From: Chloroflexi bacterium OHK40
GTDB taxonomy: Bacteria; Chloroflexota; Chloroflexia; Chloroflexales; Chloroflexaceae
Assembly: GCA_004367505.1 (NCBI GenBank)
Contig: SFCB01000160.1
Coordinates: 25,056 to 89,055, forward strand
Reading direction: 5' to 3'
DNA: 64,000 nucleotides
Position 1 is the first letter of the stretch; the number at the start of each line of letters is the position of its first letter. The position numbers and the translations under genes were made by a program. Below the pieces are notes generated by a model. The model was given only the letters and a program-made list of their open reading frames with translations, did no database searches and was not told the DNA's origin. Positions 25,108-35,500 of the stretch are shown here, piece after piece.

Positions 25108-25381
25108 GGCAAGGGTACGGGGGACGGGGCCGCAGCAGCAAGCCCTGGATGCGCCCAAACTGTCAAGCGGCCTCAAGCCTTGCCGAACGATGAGACGCCC
25201 CACCAGGACCAAACTCGGGCACTCCGCTCAACCCGGCGGACGCGTGGCCTACGACGGAGGAACACCAGCAAGATAGCAGGGCCATGTATGACTCTGATCA
25301 TAGTATGTGTGTTGCGAGCAGCGTATGCTCTCGGTGAGCGCCGGCTCCGGTGCGCGTAATCGCGAGCGACGAGAAGCGACA

Positions 25382-28300
25382 GTGGCGACCCAGCAGAAGG
25401 TCCAGTGGGCCTCGTTCCTCCCATACCACCTCGTGCGCGACCTTGCGACGAACCCTACTGCCGACCTGGCGGGCCAGGAGCGGCGCATCCCTGCTGTGGC
25501 GCTTTTTGCCGACATCAGCGGCTTCACTGGCCTGAGCGAGGCCCTCGCTGGCGCACCCGCCGGTGCTGAAGAGCTCACAGCGCTGCTGAACGGCTACTTT
25601 ACCCCGATCATCGCCCTGCTCCAGTCCTACGGCGGGATTGTCGCCCGATTTGGCGGCGACTCGCTCACCGGCTTCTTCCCCTACGAGCCCGACGACCCCG
25701 GCCCGACCATCCGCCGCGCTGTCGCGTGCGCCCTGGCCGTGCAAAGCCACGTCGATCGCTACGCCTGGATCGAGACCAGCGCGGGCTTCTTCACGCTCGC
25801 CATGCGCATCGGCCTGGCCAGAGGGATCGTCTACACCGCGATCGCCGGCGAGCCGGCCACGCGCCTTGAGCCGATTATCGCCGGCTCGGTGGTGGCCCGG
25901 GCCGCCGCCGCCGAGGCCGCCGCCGTGCCCGGGGAGGTGGTTGTCGATGCGGCCCTCCTGCCCGACCTGGGCTGGGCGCTCAGTGAGCCACGTCGAAGTT
26001 CAGACGGCCAGACGACGTTCTACGTCATCACCCGCAGCGCCGAGATCCCGGATCCCAGTCCGCTCCCGCCGCTCCCGCCGCTCCCCGCCAGCGCGATCGA
26101 GCGTGTCGCGGCTTTCCTACCGCCGACGATCGCCGCCCGCCTTGGCAATGGCCACGCGGGCTTTGTTGGCGAGCACCGCGCGGTCACGGTGATCTTTCTG
26201 GCCTTTGCTGGCTTCGACTATGACGATCCCGGCGTCGGCGCCCAACTCCAGCCCTTTCTTGCGCGCCTCTTCCAGGTCGTACAGCGCTACGACGGCTATG
26301 TCAACAAAGTCGATATGGGCGACAAGGGCAGCACGGCACTGATCCTCTTCGGCGCGCCCACCGCTCACGAAGACGATACGGCGCGCGCCCTGCAGTGCGC
26401 GCTGGAGCTCCGGGAGCTGATCGGTGCAGAACAGGCAAACGCTGCGCCAGCCAGCGATGAGGGCACGCTCAGCCCGCGCGTCGTGGCGGCCGGGATCGCC
26501 GCCGGCCACGTCTTTAGCGGGCAGGTTGGCTCCAGGGCCCGCCAGGAGTACACCGTGATCGGCGATGCGGTCACCCTCGCCGCGCGCCTGATGCAGGCCG
26601 CCGGCCCGGGCGAGATTCTGGCCGCCGAGAGCGTCACCCGCAGCGGGAGCCACGCCTTCGCCTGGGGTTCGCCCCGGCAGCTTAGCCTGCGCGGCCGCTC
26701 GTCACCCGTTACGGCCTACCCGCTCACCGGCAGCATTCCGTCCACCACCCTCAGCGCGGTCGCGACCGTCGGACTCGTCGGGCGCGCAACGGAGTGGGCC
26801 GAGCTCCGGGGACGACTGACCCTGGCACTCGGAGGCCACGGACAGATCGTCGGCCTGCGCGGCACCGCCGGCGTGGGCAAGTCGGCCCTGGCTGCTGCCC
26901 TGCTCGCGGAGGCGGCGGCCGAGGGCGCCCTGACGCTCACCGGCGAGTGCGTCTCCTACCGTACCGCCAGCCCCTACCTCGTCTGGAGGCCCATCCTGCG
27001 GGGCCTCCTCGGGCTGCGGCCCGATGAGCGCGCCAGCGAGCAGGCCGTCCGCGTCGAGGCCTACCTGCGAGCCATCGACCAGCGTCTGGTTGCGCAACTG
27101 CCGCTGCTCGGGCCGCTGCTGGAGTTGCCGCTGGCCGAGAGCGCCCTGACGCTCAGCATGGAGGCAGAGGCGCGCAAGTCCGCCACCGAGAGCCTTGCCG
27201 GCGACCTGATCGCCGCTGCGGCGGCCCGAAGCCCGCTCGTACTCTGCCTGGAAAGCTGCCAGTGGATTGACCCGCTCTCGCGTGATCTGCTGCTCGCGGT
27301 TGCCCGGCGCTGCACCAGTCTCCCGGTGCTGCTGCTCCTGGCTTACCGCAGCGCGCCCGAGGCCCGCGAGGAGTGGGCTGCCCCGTTGCGGGCCGCCCAG
27401 CTCGGCAACCTCAGTGAGTTGCAGCTTGGTGACCTGGAGCCCGACGCCGCCGCGGCCCTGGTGGCTCAGGTGATCCGCCAGCGCTACGGCCCCGGCGTCG
27501 AAGCGCACCCTGCGCTCATCGAGCGCGTCCTTGCCCGCACCCGCGGGAACCCGCTCTTCATCGTCGAGTTGCTGGGCCTGATGCATGAGCGAGGGCTTGA
27601 TCCGGCGAGCGAGCACGGCGACGATCTGGAGCTCCCCGACAGCCTCCATCGCCTGGTGCTGAGCCGCATCGACCGGCTCGGCGAGGGCGCCCGCACGGTG
27701 CTCAAGGTAGCCAGCGTGGTTGGCCAGGAGTTCAGCCCCAGCTGGCTCGCTGGCATCTACCCTGCGCTCGGCGCCGAGGAGCAACTCGACCACACCCTGG
27801 AGGAGCTACGCCGCGCCGACCTGGCCGTCCTCGGCCACGACGGCCCCGACCCGGCCTACCTCTTCCGCCACGGCATCACCCGCGAGGTGGCCTACGAGAG
27901 CCTCTCCACCGTGATGCGTGCCGACCTCCACGCCCGCGTGGGCAGCTACATCGAGCGAGCCTACGCGGACGACCTGGAGCGCTTCGTGGACCTGTTGGCC
28001 CATCACTACGGGCTCAGCGACAACCGCGCCAAGCAGAAGGAGTACCTGCTGCGCGCCGGCCACGCCGCCCAGGCTGCCTTTGCCAACGAGGCTGCGGTGA
28101 GCTTCTACGAGCGCCTGCTGCCCCTGCTGGCCCCGCACGAGCGCAGCGACGTGCTCCTGCGACTTGGCGCCGTGCTCCGCCACATGGGCCGCTGGGACGA
28201 GGCCGAGCTCCAGTTCCGCGAGGCCCTGCGCGCCGCCAACGACCAGGCCACCGCCGCGCGCTGCCGGCTGGAGCAGGGCGACCTGCTGCGCCGCCGTGGC

Positions 28301-29485
28301 GACCCGGCCGCAGGCGAGTGGCTGGAGGCCGCCCGGCGCAGCTTTACCAGCGCGGGCAGCCAGGTCGGCGCCAGCGAGGCCGAGCGCCAGCTCGGCCTGG
28401 TCGCCCTGGCCCAGGGCGACTACCCCCAGGCCCTGAGTGCCTTTGAGAAGGCCCTGCGGCCCCTGGCCGACGGCGGTGACCCCAACCAGATCTCGCTCCT
28501 GCTGATCAACCTCGGCGCCGTCTTCTGGAGCAGCGGCGACATGGCCCGCGCCCTCGACTGCTTCGAACGCAGCCTGCGGCTGGCCGCATCCGTCGGCAAC
28601 CGCCAGCGGGTGGGCGTGGCGGTGGGCAATCTCGGAGGGATCTACCACATCCGTGGCGACTTCGGCCGGGCCCTCGACTGCTACATGCAGAAGCTGCAGT
28701 GCGCGCTTGAGATCGGCGACCGCCTGGAGATGGCGATTAGCATCGGCAATCTCGGCCATGTCTATGAGGATCAGGGCGAGTACGAGCGGGCAACCTGCTG
28801 CTATCTGCGCAGTCTCGAGATCGCCCTGGAGCTGAGCGAGCGGATGGGTGTAGGGATGGCGCTGCTCGGCCTGGGCACGGTGGCCGCCGCCGAGGGTGAT
28901 CTACCCACCGCCGAGGGGCTCATCGCTCTGGCCGAGGCGGTGTTTGAGAGCATGGAGGCCACCTACGAGCTCGCCGACTGTCGCGTCGCCCGCGCCGACT
29001 TCGCTGCCCGGGCCGGGGCCACGACCGTAGCCCGCGCCCACCTTGCCGAGGCGCTCGCCCTGAGCAACGAGTCAAGCAATGCTGAGGCCGCCCACCGCTG
29101 CAACCTGCTCGGCATCGAGCTAGAATTCGCCCGTGGCGCCATAAGCGCCGATGGGGCCGTGCAGGCGCTGCGGGCGCTCCTGGAGGCGCGTCCGAGCGAC
29201 GAGCAGCGGGCCGAGATCCTCACTGCGATCGTGCGCATCGACGGGACCCAGGCGGCGGCCCGGGCGGCGGCCGCGGGGCTCTACCGCGCCCTGCACATGG
29301 CCACCCCGAAGGTCGCCTACCGCCGCGCCTACGCCAGCCTCATGGGCGTAGACCTGCCCCAGCCCACCCCGCTTCCCGCGCCACCCCCGGCCGTGACACG
29401 GCGCCCGCCCGTGCGGGCCAGCCTCATCGCCCGCGCCGAGAACTTCGCCCAGAGCCTCCAGGGCGACCTGGCGCGAACGGTCTAA
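25382..29485 (+). CDS. Tandem class III cyclase - AAA ATPase - TPR signalling protein
   Basis: This roughly 1,367-aa protein has two N-terminal nucleotide-cyclase-like domains (about 30-220 and 245-440). A STAND/AAA-type ATPase follows (about 460-800; P-loop GTAGVGKSALAAALL). The C-terminal half consists of TPR repeats, such as GDMARALDCFERSLRLAASV and GDFGRALDCYMQKLQCAL. The first cyclase domain keeps both metal-site regions (ALFADISGFTGLSEAL and VARFGGDS). The second lacks the first Asp (FLAFAGFD) but keeps VDMGDKGS and YTVIGDAVTLAARL. This division resembles soluble adenylyl cyclases. The GTG at 25382 is chosen because homology begins soon after; GTG 25307 and ATG 25325 are also in frame. 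It is probably cytoplasmic; the signal sensed is unknown. Confidence 0.85.
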   Translation: MATQQKVQWASFLPYHLVRDLATNPTADLAGQERRIPAVALFADISGFTGLSEALAGAPAGAEELTALLNGYFTPIIALLQSYGGIVARFGGDSLTGFFPYEPDDPGPTIRRAVACALAVQSHVDRYAWIETSAGFFTLAMRIGLARGIVYTAIAGEPATRLEPIIAGSVVARAAAAEAAAVPGEVVVDAALLPDLGWALSEPRRSSDGQTTFYVITRSAEIPDPSPLPPLPPLPASAIERVAAFLPPTIAARLGNGHAGFVGEHRAVTVIFLAFAGFDYDDPGVGAQLQPFLARLFQVVQRYDGYVNKVDMGDKGSTALILFGAPTAHEDDTARALQCALELRELIGAEQANAAPASDEGTLSPRVVAAGIAAGHVFSGQVGSRARQEYTVIGDAVTLAARLMQAAGPGEILAAESVTRSGSHAFAWGSPRQLSLRGRSSPVTAYPLTGSIPSTTLSAVATVGLVGRATEWAELRGRLTLALGGHGQIVGLRGTAGVGKSALAAALLAEAAAEGALTLTGECVSYRTASPYLVWRPILRGLLGLRPDERASEQAVRVEAYLRAIDQRLVAQLPLLGPLLELPLAESALTLSMEAEARKSATESLAGDLIAAAAARSPLVLCLESCQWIDPLSRDLLLAVARRCTSLPVLLLLAYRSAPEAREEWAAPLRAAQLGNLSELQLGDLEPDAAAALVAQVIRQRYGPGVEAHPALIERVLARTRGNPLFIVELLGLMHERGLDPASEHGDDLELPDSLHRLVLSRIDRLGEGARTVLKVASVVGQEFSPSWLAGIYPALGAEEQLDHTLEELRRADLAVLGHDGPDPAYLFRHGITREVAYESLSTVMRADLHARVGSYIERAYADDLERFVDLLAHHYGLSDNRAKQKEYLLRAGHAAQAAFANEAAVSFYERLLPLLAPHERSDVLLRLGAVLRHMGRWDEAELQFREALRAANDQATAARCRLEQGDLLRRRGDPAAGEWLEAARRSFTSAGSQVGASEAERQLGLVALAQGDYPQALSAFEKALRPLADGGDPNQISLLLINLGAVFWSSGDMARALDCFERSLRLAASVGNRQRVGVAVGNLGGIYHIRGDFGRALDCYMQKLQCALEIGDRLEMAISIGNLGHVYEDQGEYERATCCYLRSLEIALELSERMGVGMALLGLGTVAAAEGDLPTAEGLIALAEAVFESMEATYELADCRVARADFAARAGATTVARAHLAEALALSNESSNAEAAHRCNLLGIELEFARGAISADGAVQALRALLEARPSDEQRAEILTAIVRIDGTQAAARAAAAGLYRALHMATPKVAYRRAYASLMGVDLPQPTPLPAPPPAVTRRPPVRASLIARAENFAQSLQGDLARTV

Positions 29486-29563
29486 TGTGCGGAACTCTCG
29501 ACCGCACCCCCCGTCAGGGCATCCCTCCCGCCGTGCTACAATCCCCCACGCAGGAGGAAGCGG

Positions 29564-30466
29564 ATGCGGCTCTCGGTGGCGGTAATTGCGCGGGACGAAG
29601 AGCGACACCTCGGTGGCTGCCTGGCTAGCGTGGCCGGCCTGGCCGACGAGCTGCTGGTGCTGCTCGACAGCCGCACCCGCGACGGGAGCGCCGCTATCGC
29701 CGCCAGGCACGGCGCGATCGTTCGTAGCGCCCCGTGGCGCGGCTTCTCGGCCCAGCGCAACCTGGCCCTTGCGAGCTGTCGCGGCGAATGGGTGCTCTTC
29801 CTCGACGCCGACGAACGCGTGCCGCCGGATCTGGCCGCCGAGATCCGCCACGCGATCGCACAGGGGACCCCCAACGCCGGCTACTGGATCCCCCGCCACA
29901 ACCTGTTTTTTGGCCGCGCACTGCGAGGTGGCGGCTGGTACCCGGACCCGCAGCTCCGGCTACTGCGCCGTGGCGCCGCCCGCTACGACGAAGGCCGCCT
30001 GGTGCACGAGCAGGCCGAACTGGACGGGCCAGCGGGCGTGTTGCAGGGCCACCTTGAGCACCTGAACATCGAGAGCCTCGCTGAGCTCTGGGCCAAGCAG
30101 AGCGTGTACGCCCTGGCCGAGGCCCGCATTCTCTACGCGGTCGGGAGGCGCACCCGGCTGCGCAACTTCCTCGGGGCGCCGGCCCGTGAGCTATGGCGCC
30201 GCTACGTGCGGCTGGGCGGCTGGCGCGACGGTGCCCTCGGCCTTTTCCTCTGCGCCACGCTCGCCTGGTTCGAGGTGATCAAGTTCGCCTTCCTCGCCAC
30301 GCTCGCCGCCTCCACCAATGCGAAGGGGGCCCTGCGGCCCCCGCTCGCCCACACGCGCACCGCCGGCCCACCCCCACGGCGCCGGCCCGCTAGAAGAAGC
30401 CCAACTCCTCACGAGCATCCTCGCTCATCAGGCTCGGGTTCCAGAAGGGCGTCCAGACGAGGTTGA
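29564..30466 (+). CDS. GT2 family glycosyltransferase (WaaE/KdtX-like)
   Basis: The 300-aa protein starts LSVAVIARDEERHLGGCLAS, the nucleotide-sugar binding opening of GT2 enzymes. WVLFLDADERVPPDLA (the DxD-like site), WIPRHNLFFGRALRGGGWYP and DPQLRLLRRGAARYDEGRLV follow. The layout matches WaaE-like transferases that decorate lipopolysaccharide-like or exported glycans. A hydrophobic segment near 215-240 may anchor it in the membrane. AGGAGGAAG precedes the ATG and TACAAT (29537-29542) is a likely -10 box. The last roughly 45 residues are Arg/Pro-rich, and the final 77 bp overlap the convergent SufT-like gene, so the tail is probably unconserved read-through. Confidence 0.88.
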   Translation: MRLSVAVIARDEERHLGGCLASVAGLADELLVLLDSRTRDGSAAIAARHGAIVRSAPWRGFSAQRNLALASCRGEWVLFLDADERVPPDLAAEIRHAIAQGTPNAGYWIPRHNLFFGRALRGGGWYPDPQLRLLRRGAARYDEGRLVHEQAELDGPAGVLQGHLEHLNIESLAELWAKQSVYALAEARILYAVGRRTRLRNFLGAPARELWRRYVRLGGWRDGALGLFLCATLAWFEVIKFAFLATLAASTNAKGALRPPLAHTRTAGPPPRRRPARRSPTPHEHPRSSGSGSRRASRRG

Positions 30467-30707
30467 TCCGCACGTCCTCGAGGTTCTTATACACCTCGCC
30501 GAGGGCCTGCACCTCGCGTTTGGCCTGGTCGATGATCTGCGGGCCAGCCGGGCAGGCAGGGGTTGTGAGCGTCATGTCAATATCCACTTTGCGGCCCTCA
30601 TCCAGCACATCGATGCGGTAGACAAGGCCGAGGTTCACAATATCAAGGCCGATCTCCGGGTCGACCACGTTCTTTAGCGCGGCGCGCACCATCTCTTCGG
30701 TAATCAT
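30390..30707 (-). CDS. sufT: SufT/MIP18-like Fe-S cluster assembly factor (DUF59)
   Basis: The 105-aa protein is a single DUF59 domain. It has ALKNVVDPEIGLDIVNLGLV at the N-terminus and MTLTTPACPAGPQIIDQA, in which the conserved Cys sits. The C-terminus NLVWTPFWNPSLMSEDAR is typical. Such proteins help mature Fe-S proteins, and this one lies about 8 kb from a full SUF cluster but in a separate unit. It is divergent from the AspT-like gene across a 68-bp promoter gap. Confidence 0.9.
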   Translation of the reverse strand: MITEEMVRAALKNVVDPEIGLDIVNLGLVYRIDVLDEGRKVDIDMTLTTPACPAGPQIIDQAKREVQALGEVYKNLEDVRINLVWTPFWNPSLMSEDAREELGFF

Positions 30708-30744
30708 GGCTCACCTCATTCTTAACCTGTATCGGCGCCTCTCT

Positions 30745-30772
30745 ATGATACCATACCGCCCGGAGGTATCAT
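30745..30772. promoter_or_regulatory. Inverted repeat in the sufT/AspT-like divergent promoter gap
   Basis: ATGATACC (30745-30752) and GGTATCAT (30765-30772) form perfect 8-base arms around a 12-base spacer. The right arm includes part of the ribosome-binding area and ends three bases before the ATG at 30776. The left arm overlaps TATGAT (30744-30749), which pairs with TTAACC (30722-30727) at 16-base spacing. It could be an operator; the regulator is unknown. Confidence 0.45.
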
Positions 30773-30775
30773 TGG

Positions 30776-32425
30776 ATGCGCCCATTGATCGAACTACTTG
30801 CCGCCAATCCGCTATTGCTCCTCTTCACCGTGGCCGCGATTGGCTACTTGCTGGGGCGGGTGCGCCTGGGCAGCGTGAGCCTGGGCGTGGCCGCAGTGCT
30901 CTTCGTTGGTCTCGCCGTGGGCGCACTGGACGAGCGCCTCAAGCTGCCCGAGATTGTCTACCTGCTCGGCCTGGTGCTCTTCGTCTACACGATCGGCCTG
31001 AGCAGCGGCCCGAGCTTCTTCGCCGCGCTGCGCAGCAAGGGCCTGCGCGATACCCTGCTGGTGCTCGGTGCCATCCTGCTGGCGAGCATCCTCACCGTCG
31101 GCGCCGCCCGCGCCTTTGGCTTCGGCGGGCCACTGGCGGCTGGCCTCTTCGCGGGCAGCCTCACCAACACCCCCGCGCTGGCGGGCGCCCTCGAGGCCCT
31201 GAAGGCCAGGGCCGGTGGGGCGATCAGCGACACGCTTCTTGCCGAGCCAGTGGTCGCCTACTCGGTGAGCTACCCCATGGGCGTACTCGGCATGATCCTG
31301 ACCATCACGGTGGTGCAGCGGATCTGGAAGGTTGACTACGCGGCCGAGGCGTCCAGCTTGCGCCACCTCGGGGTGGTGCGCGAGGAGCTCGTGAACCGCA
31401 CCGTGCGCGTCAGCAACCCGAGCATCGACGGGCGCAATGTCGGCGAGTTGATCCGCAGCACCCGCTGGGATGTGGTCTTTGGCCGCCTGCAGCACGATGG
31501 ACGGGTAGGGGTGGCCACCAGCGACGCCTACCTGCATACAGGCGACCTGGTGACGATCGTCGGTGCCCGTGAGGCCGTGGAGCAGGCCGCCGCCGCGATC
31601 GGCGAGGTGATGAACGAGGGGCTGGAGCTGGACCGGCACACGATCGACTTCCGGCGGATCTTCGTCTCCAACCCGGCGGTGGTTGGCCGGCCTCTGCGCG
31701 AGCTCGACCTGCCACAGCGCTACGGGGCGATCATCACGCGCGTGCGCCGTGGTGACGTGGACCTGCTCCCCAACGGCGACACGGTGCTGGAACTGGGCGA
31801 CCGGGTGCGGGTGGTAACGCGGCGGGAGAACATGGATGCGGTGGCCGCCTATTTCGGCGACTCGTACCGCTCCCTGGCGGAGATCGATGTCGTCTCGCTC
31901 GGCCTGGGCATTGCCCTGGGCCTGCTGCTCGGCATGGTGCCCATCCCACTGCCGGGCGGCCTGCGCTTCACACTCGGCTTCGCCGGCGGCCCACTGATCG
32001 TCGCCCTCATCCTCGGCTGGCGCGAGCGCAGCGGCCCGATCGTCTGGAGCCTGCCCTACAGCGCCAATCTCACCCTGCGCCAGTTCGGCCTCACGCTCTT
32101 CCTGGCGGGGGTGGGCACACGCTCGGGGCACAGCTTCGTGAGCACCTTCGCCCAGGGTGGCGGCCTGACGATCTTTCTTGCCGGTATGCTGATCACCATC
32201 GCCTCCGGGCTCGCGCTGCTCATCGTCGGCCACCGCGTGCTGAAGATTCCGATGGCGCTGCTGATCGGCATGCTCGCCGGCCTGCAGACCCAGCCGGCGC
32301 TGCTAGCCTTCGCTGGCGAGCAGACGGGCAACGAGCTTCCCAACGTGGGCTACGCCACCGTCTACCCTACCGCCACGATCGCCAAGATCGTCGGCGCGCA
32401 AATCATCCTCGCGCTGCTGCGCTAA
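30776..32425 (+). CDS. AspT/YidE-type transporter with two TrkA-C domains
   Basis: The 549-aa membrane protein has two five-to-six-span halves. The first begins at residue 10 and contains LGLVLFVYTIGLSSGPSFF and FAGSLTNTPALAGALEAL. The second begins near 370 with VSLGLGIALGLLLGMVPIPL. Between them lie two soluble TrkA-C domains (about 200-280 and 290-365), one with LHTGDLVTIVGAREAVEQAA. This matches the aspartate-alanine antiporter (AspT/YidE/YbjL) family; the substrate is unknown. The 3' end runs into a palindromic repeat block shared with a convergent gene. Confidence 0.9.
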   Translation: MRPLIELLAANPLLLLFTVAAIGYLLGRVRLGSVSLGVAAVLFVGLAVGALDERLKLPEIVYLLGLVLFVYTIGLSSGPSFFAALRSKGLRDTLLVLGAILLASILTVGAARAFGFGGPLAAGLFAGSLTNTPALAGALEALKARAGGAISDTLLAEPVVAYSVSYPMGVLGMILTITVVQRIWKVDYAAEASSLRHLGVVREELVNRTVRVSNPSIDGRNVGELIRSTRWDVVFGRLQHDGRVGVATSDAYLHTGDLVTIVGAREAVEQAAAAIGEVMNEGLELDRHTIDFRRIFVSNPAVVGRPLRELDLPQRYGAIITRVRRGDVDLLPNGDTVLELGDRVRVVTRRENMDAVAAYFGDSYRSLAEIDVVSLGLGIALGLLLGMVPIPLPGGLRFTLGFAGGPLIVALILGWRERSGPIVWSLPYSANLTLRQFGLTLFLAGVGTRSGHSFVSTFAQGGGLTIFLAGMLITIASGLALLIVGHRVLKIPMALLIGMLAGLQTQPALLAFAGEQTGNELPNVGYATVYPTATIAKIVGAQIILALLR

Positions 32426-32430
32426 GGGGC

Positions 32431-32650
32431 GGCTCTAGGTACAGACGCCCCACTGGGGCGGCTCTACCCTCAATTCCCGGCGTACAGCCGCCCCATTGGG
32501 GCGGCTCTAGGTACAGACGCCCCACTGGGGCGGCTCTACTCCCCGGCGTACAGACGCCCCACTGGGGCGGCTCTACCCTCAATCCCCGGCGTACAGACGC
32601 CCCACTGGGGCGTCTCTAGGTACAGACGCCCCAGTGGGGCGGCTCTACCG
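32431..32650. repeat. Block of six palindromic GC-rich repeats between convergent genes
   Basis: Six copies of a short palindrome, core CGCCCCACTGGGGCG with minor variants (ATTGGGG, AGTGGGG), occur near 32444, 32487, 32516, 32552, 32596 and 32626. They are joined by GGCTCTAGGTACAGA or CCGGCGTACAGA linkers. The block fills the gap between the AspT-like gene and the convergent M20 gene and reaches the M20 stop codon. Each unit can fold as a hairpin, so it could serve as a two-way terminator. A related unit is found at 47.1 kb. Confidence 0.85.
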
Positions 32651-33862
32651 GGCCGGCTCTACCTGCACCTGAGCGGCGTGCTCCGCGCGGGCGGCTTCGC
32701 GCAGGCCGGCATCGACGAGCAGATCAAGGGCGGTGAGCGCGAGCCCCGCGGCGCCATCCACGATTGCGGCGTGGCCAGCGGGCGTCCGGGTGGCCGCGGC
32801 CACTTCGTGGCTGTGCCAGCCAGCCTCGGGGCCGCAGATCTTGAGCATAGCGCAGACCGCCGGCACCTGGTGGCTTACATTGCCGAAGTCAGTCGAGCCC
32901 GCGCCATCCTGCCCCTCGCGGGTGCCCATGGGCCGGCCTACGGCGGCGAGGTTGGCGCTCAGGGCGGCACCGAGGCTTCGGCTCGGGAGCATATTCAGGT
33001 AGGGCGGCATGTACTCGCGCCACTCCAGCCGGGTGCCGGTCGCGGCGGCGCCGGCCTCGGCGCAGGCCACCACTCGCTGTACCAACTCGGCGGCGTAGGC
33101 CGCGTCGGCGGCGCGCACGCGGAAGCGCGCGGCGGTGAGGCTCGGGATCACATTGGGCGCGGCGCCACCATTCGTGATGATCCCGTGGATGCGGGCATCG
33201 GGGCGGATCTGCTGGCGCAGCAGGCCAACGGCGCCGAACATGACGATCAGCGCGTCGAGGGCGTTGCGGCCCTCGTGGGGGTTGGCAGCGGCGTGGGCCG
33301 GCCGGCCATGGAAGGTGAAGTCCAGCCCGTGGGCCACCAGTGAGCTCTGTAGCGAGATCACATCCTCGTTCGAGGGGTGGATCATGATCGCCGCGTCCAC
33401 TCCGGCAAAGTAGCCGTGGGTGAGGATCGGGATCTTGCCGCCAGCGTTGGGTACAGCGGACTCTTCGGCGGGCGTGCCGACAACGATCACCTCGCCGGGC
33501 AGGCCAGCGGCGGCGCCAAGGCGAGCCAGGGCTAGCCCCGCGCCCACGGCGGCGGTGGCGATGATGTTGTGGCCACAGCCGTGGCCAACTTCCGGAAGAG
33601 CGTCATACTCGGCCACGATCGCCACTCGCGGGCCGGGAGTGCTACCCGGGAGGCGCGCCAGGAAAGCCGTCGGCATGCCGGCGATCCCACGCTCCACGCG
33701 CGCACCGAACTCCTCGAGCAACTCGGTCAGGCGCGCGGCCGCCAGATACTCTTGCAGCCCGATCTCCGGGTTGTCCGCCATCCAATCGCTCGTCGCCGTC
33801 AGCGTGGCAGCCACCGCGGCCACCTCGCGCCGGGCCGCCGCCTTGAGCGCCGCCAGGTCCAT
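32645..33862 (-). CDS. M20 family amidohydrolase/carboxypeptidase
   Basis: The 405-aa metallohydrolase carries VAIVAEYDALPEVGHGCGHN, quoted at its metal-binding region, and VVGTPAEESAVPNAGGKIPI with the catalytic Glu pair. FTFHGRPAHAAANPHEGRNA is the lid/dimerisation region. This matches the AbgB/amidohydrolase branch of M20, which removes acyl or aminobenzoyl groups from amino acids or peptides. The exact substrate is unknown. The ATG at 33862 is preferred over upstream in-frame starts to 33943. The gene follows the sulfur cluster by 131 bp in the same direction but has no obvious link to it. Confidence 0.9.
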   Translation of the reverse strand: MDLAALKAAARREVAAVAATLTATSDWMADNPEIGLQEYLAAARLTELLEEFGARVERGIAGMPTAFLARLPGSTPGPRVAIVAEYDALPEVGHGCGHNIIATAAVGAGLALARLGAAAGLPGEVIVVGTPAEESAVPNAGGKIPILTHGYFAGVDAAIMIHPSNEDVISLQSSLVAHGLDFTFHGRPAHAAANPHEGRNALDALIVMFGAVGLLRQQIRPDARIHGIITNGGAAPNVIPSLTAARFRVRAADAAYAAELVQRVVACAEAGAAATGTRLEWREYMPPYLNMLPSRSLGAALSANLAAVGRPMGTREGQDGAGSTDFGNVSHQVPAVCAMLKICGPEAGWHSHEVAAATRTPAGHAAIVDGAAGLALTALDLLVDAGLREAARAEHAAQVQVEPAR

Positions 33863-33993
33863 GTATTGCCTCGTCCTACTCTCCGGCTTCGCACGCATGT
33901 CCCGGAACGGTTGCACCGTCTGCGGACGCCTGACACGCATCACAGGAGGCCAGCCGCGTGCGGTTCCCCGATTCCTGGTGCTCCGTTCGAGCC

Positions 33994-35152
<1,159 letters not shown>

Positions 35153-35160
<8 letters not shown>

Positions 35161-35461
35161 AGCGCGGAGGCCTCCCTGGAAGCGCCGATCCCCCTGCGAT
35201 CGCGGGAATAATGCTCACCGTCTCCCCGTCTGCCAGGGGGGTCTCCTCGCCCTGCAGGTAGCGGATGTCTTCATCGCCGACATAGACATTGACGAAGCTG
35301 CGGAGCTTGCCATCGTCGCCGAAGATCTGCTTGCCGAGGGCCGGGTGCTGCTCCACCAGGCCACGCAGCAGGGAGCCGACGGTATCGGCATTGAGGGTGA
35401 CACGTGCGTTTCCGTCGGCGTACTGGCGCAGGGCAGTGGGGATGGTGATCGTGACAGCCAT
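35153..35461 (-). CDS. cysO: CysO/MoaD-like sulfur carrier with an 11-residue tail after Gly-Gly
   Basis: The 102-aa ubiquitin-like protein has ITIPTALRQYADGNARV at the N-terminus and VSIIPAIAGG near the end, the MoaD/ThiS/CysO pattern. In these carriers the terminal diglycine is activated to a thiocarboxylate. Here residues 92-102 (SALPGRPPRYE) follow Gly90-Gly91, so the tail would have to be removed first. A JAMM protease is encoded 39 bp upstream and could do this. The neighbouring cysM and moeZ support a CysO-like role in cysteine synthesis. Confidence 0.9.
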
Positions 35462-35500
35462 TGGTTCCTCTTGTTTCGAGAAGGAGATGTGAGCCGCATG

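Noticed and set aside
30812..32233. Minus-strand open frame of about 473 codons
   Set aside because: Antisense to the AspT-like transporter, His/Gln/Glu-rich with no recognisable domain.
32431..32650. Insertion-sequence ends at the palindrome block
   Set aside because: No transposase gene or paired terminal inverted repeats bounding a unit; the palindromes are short and independent.
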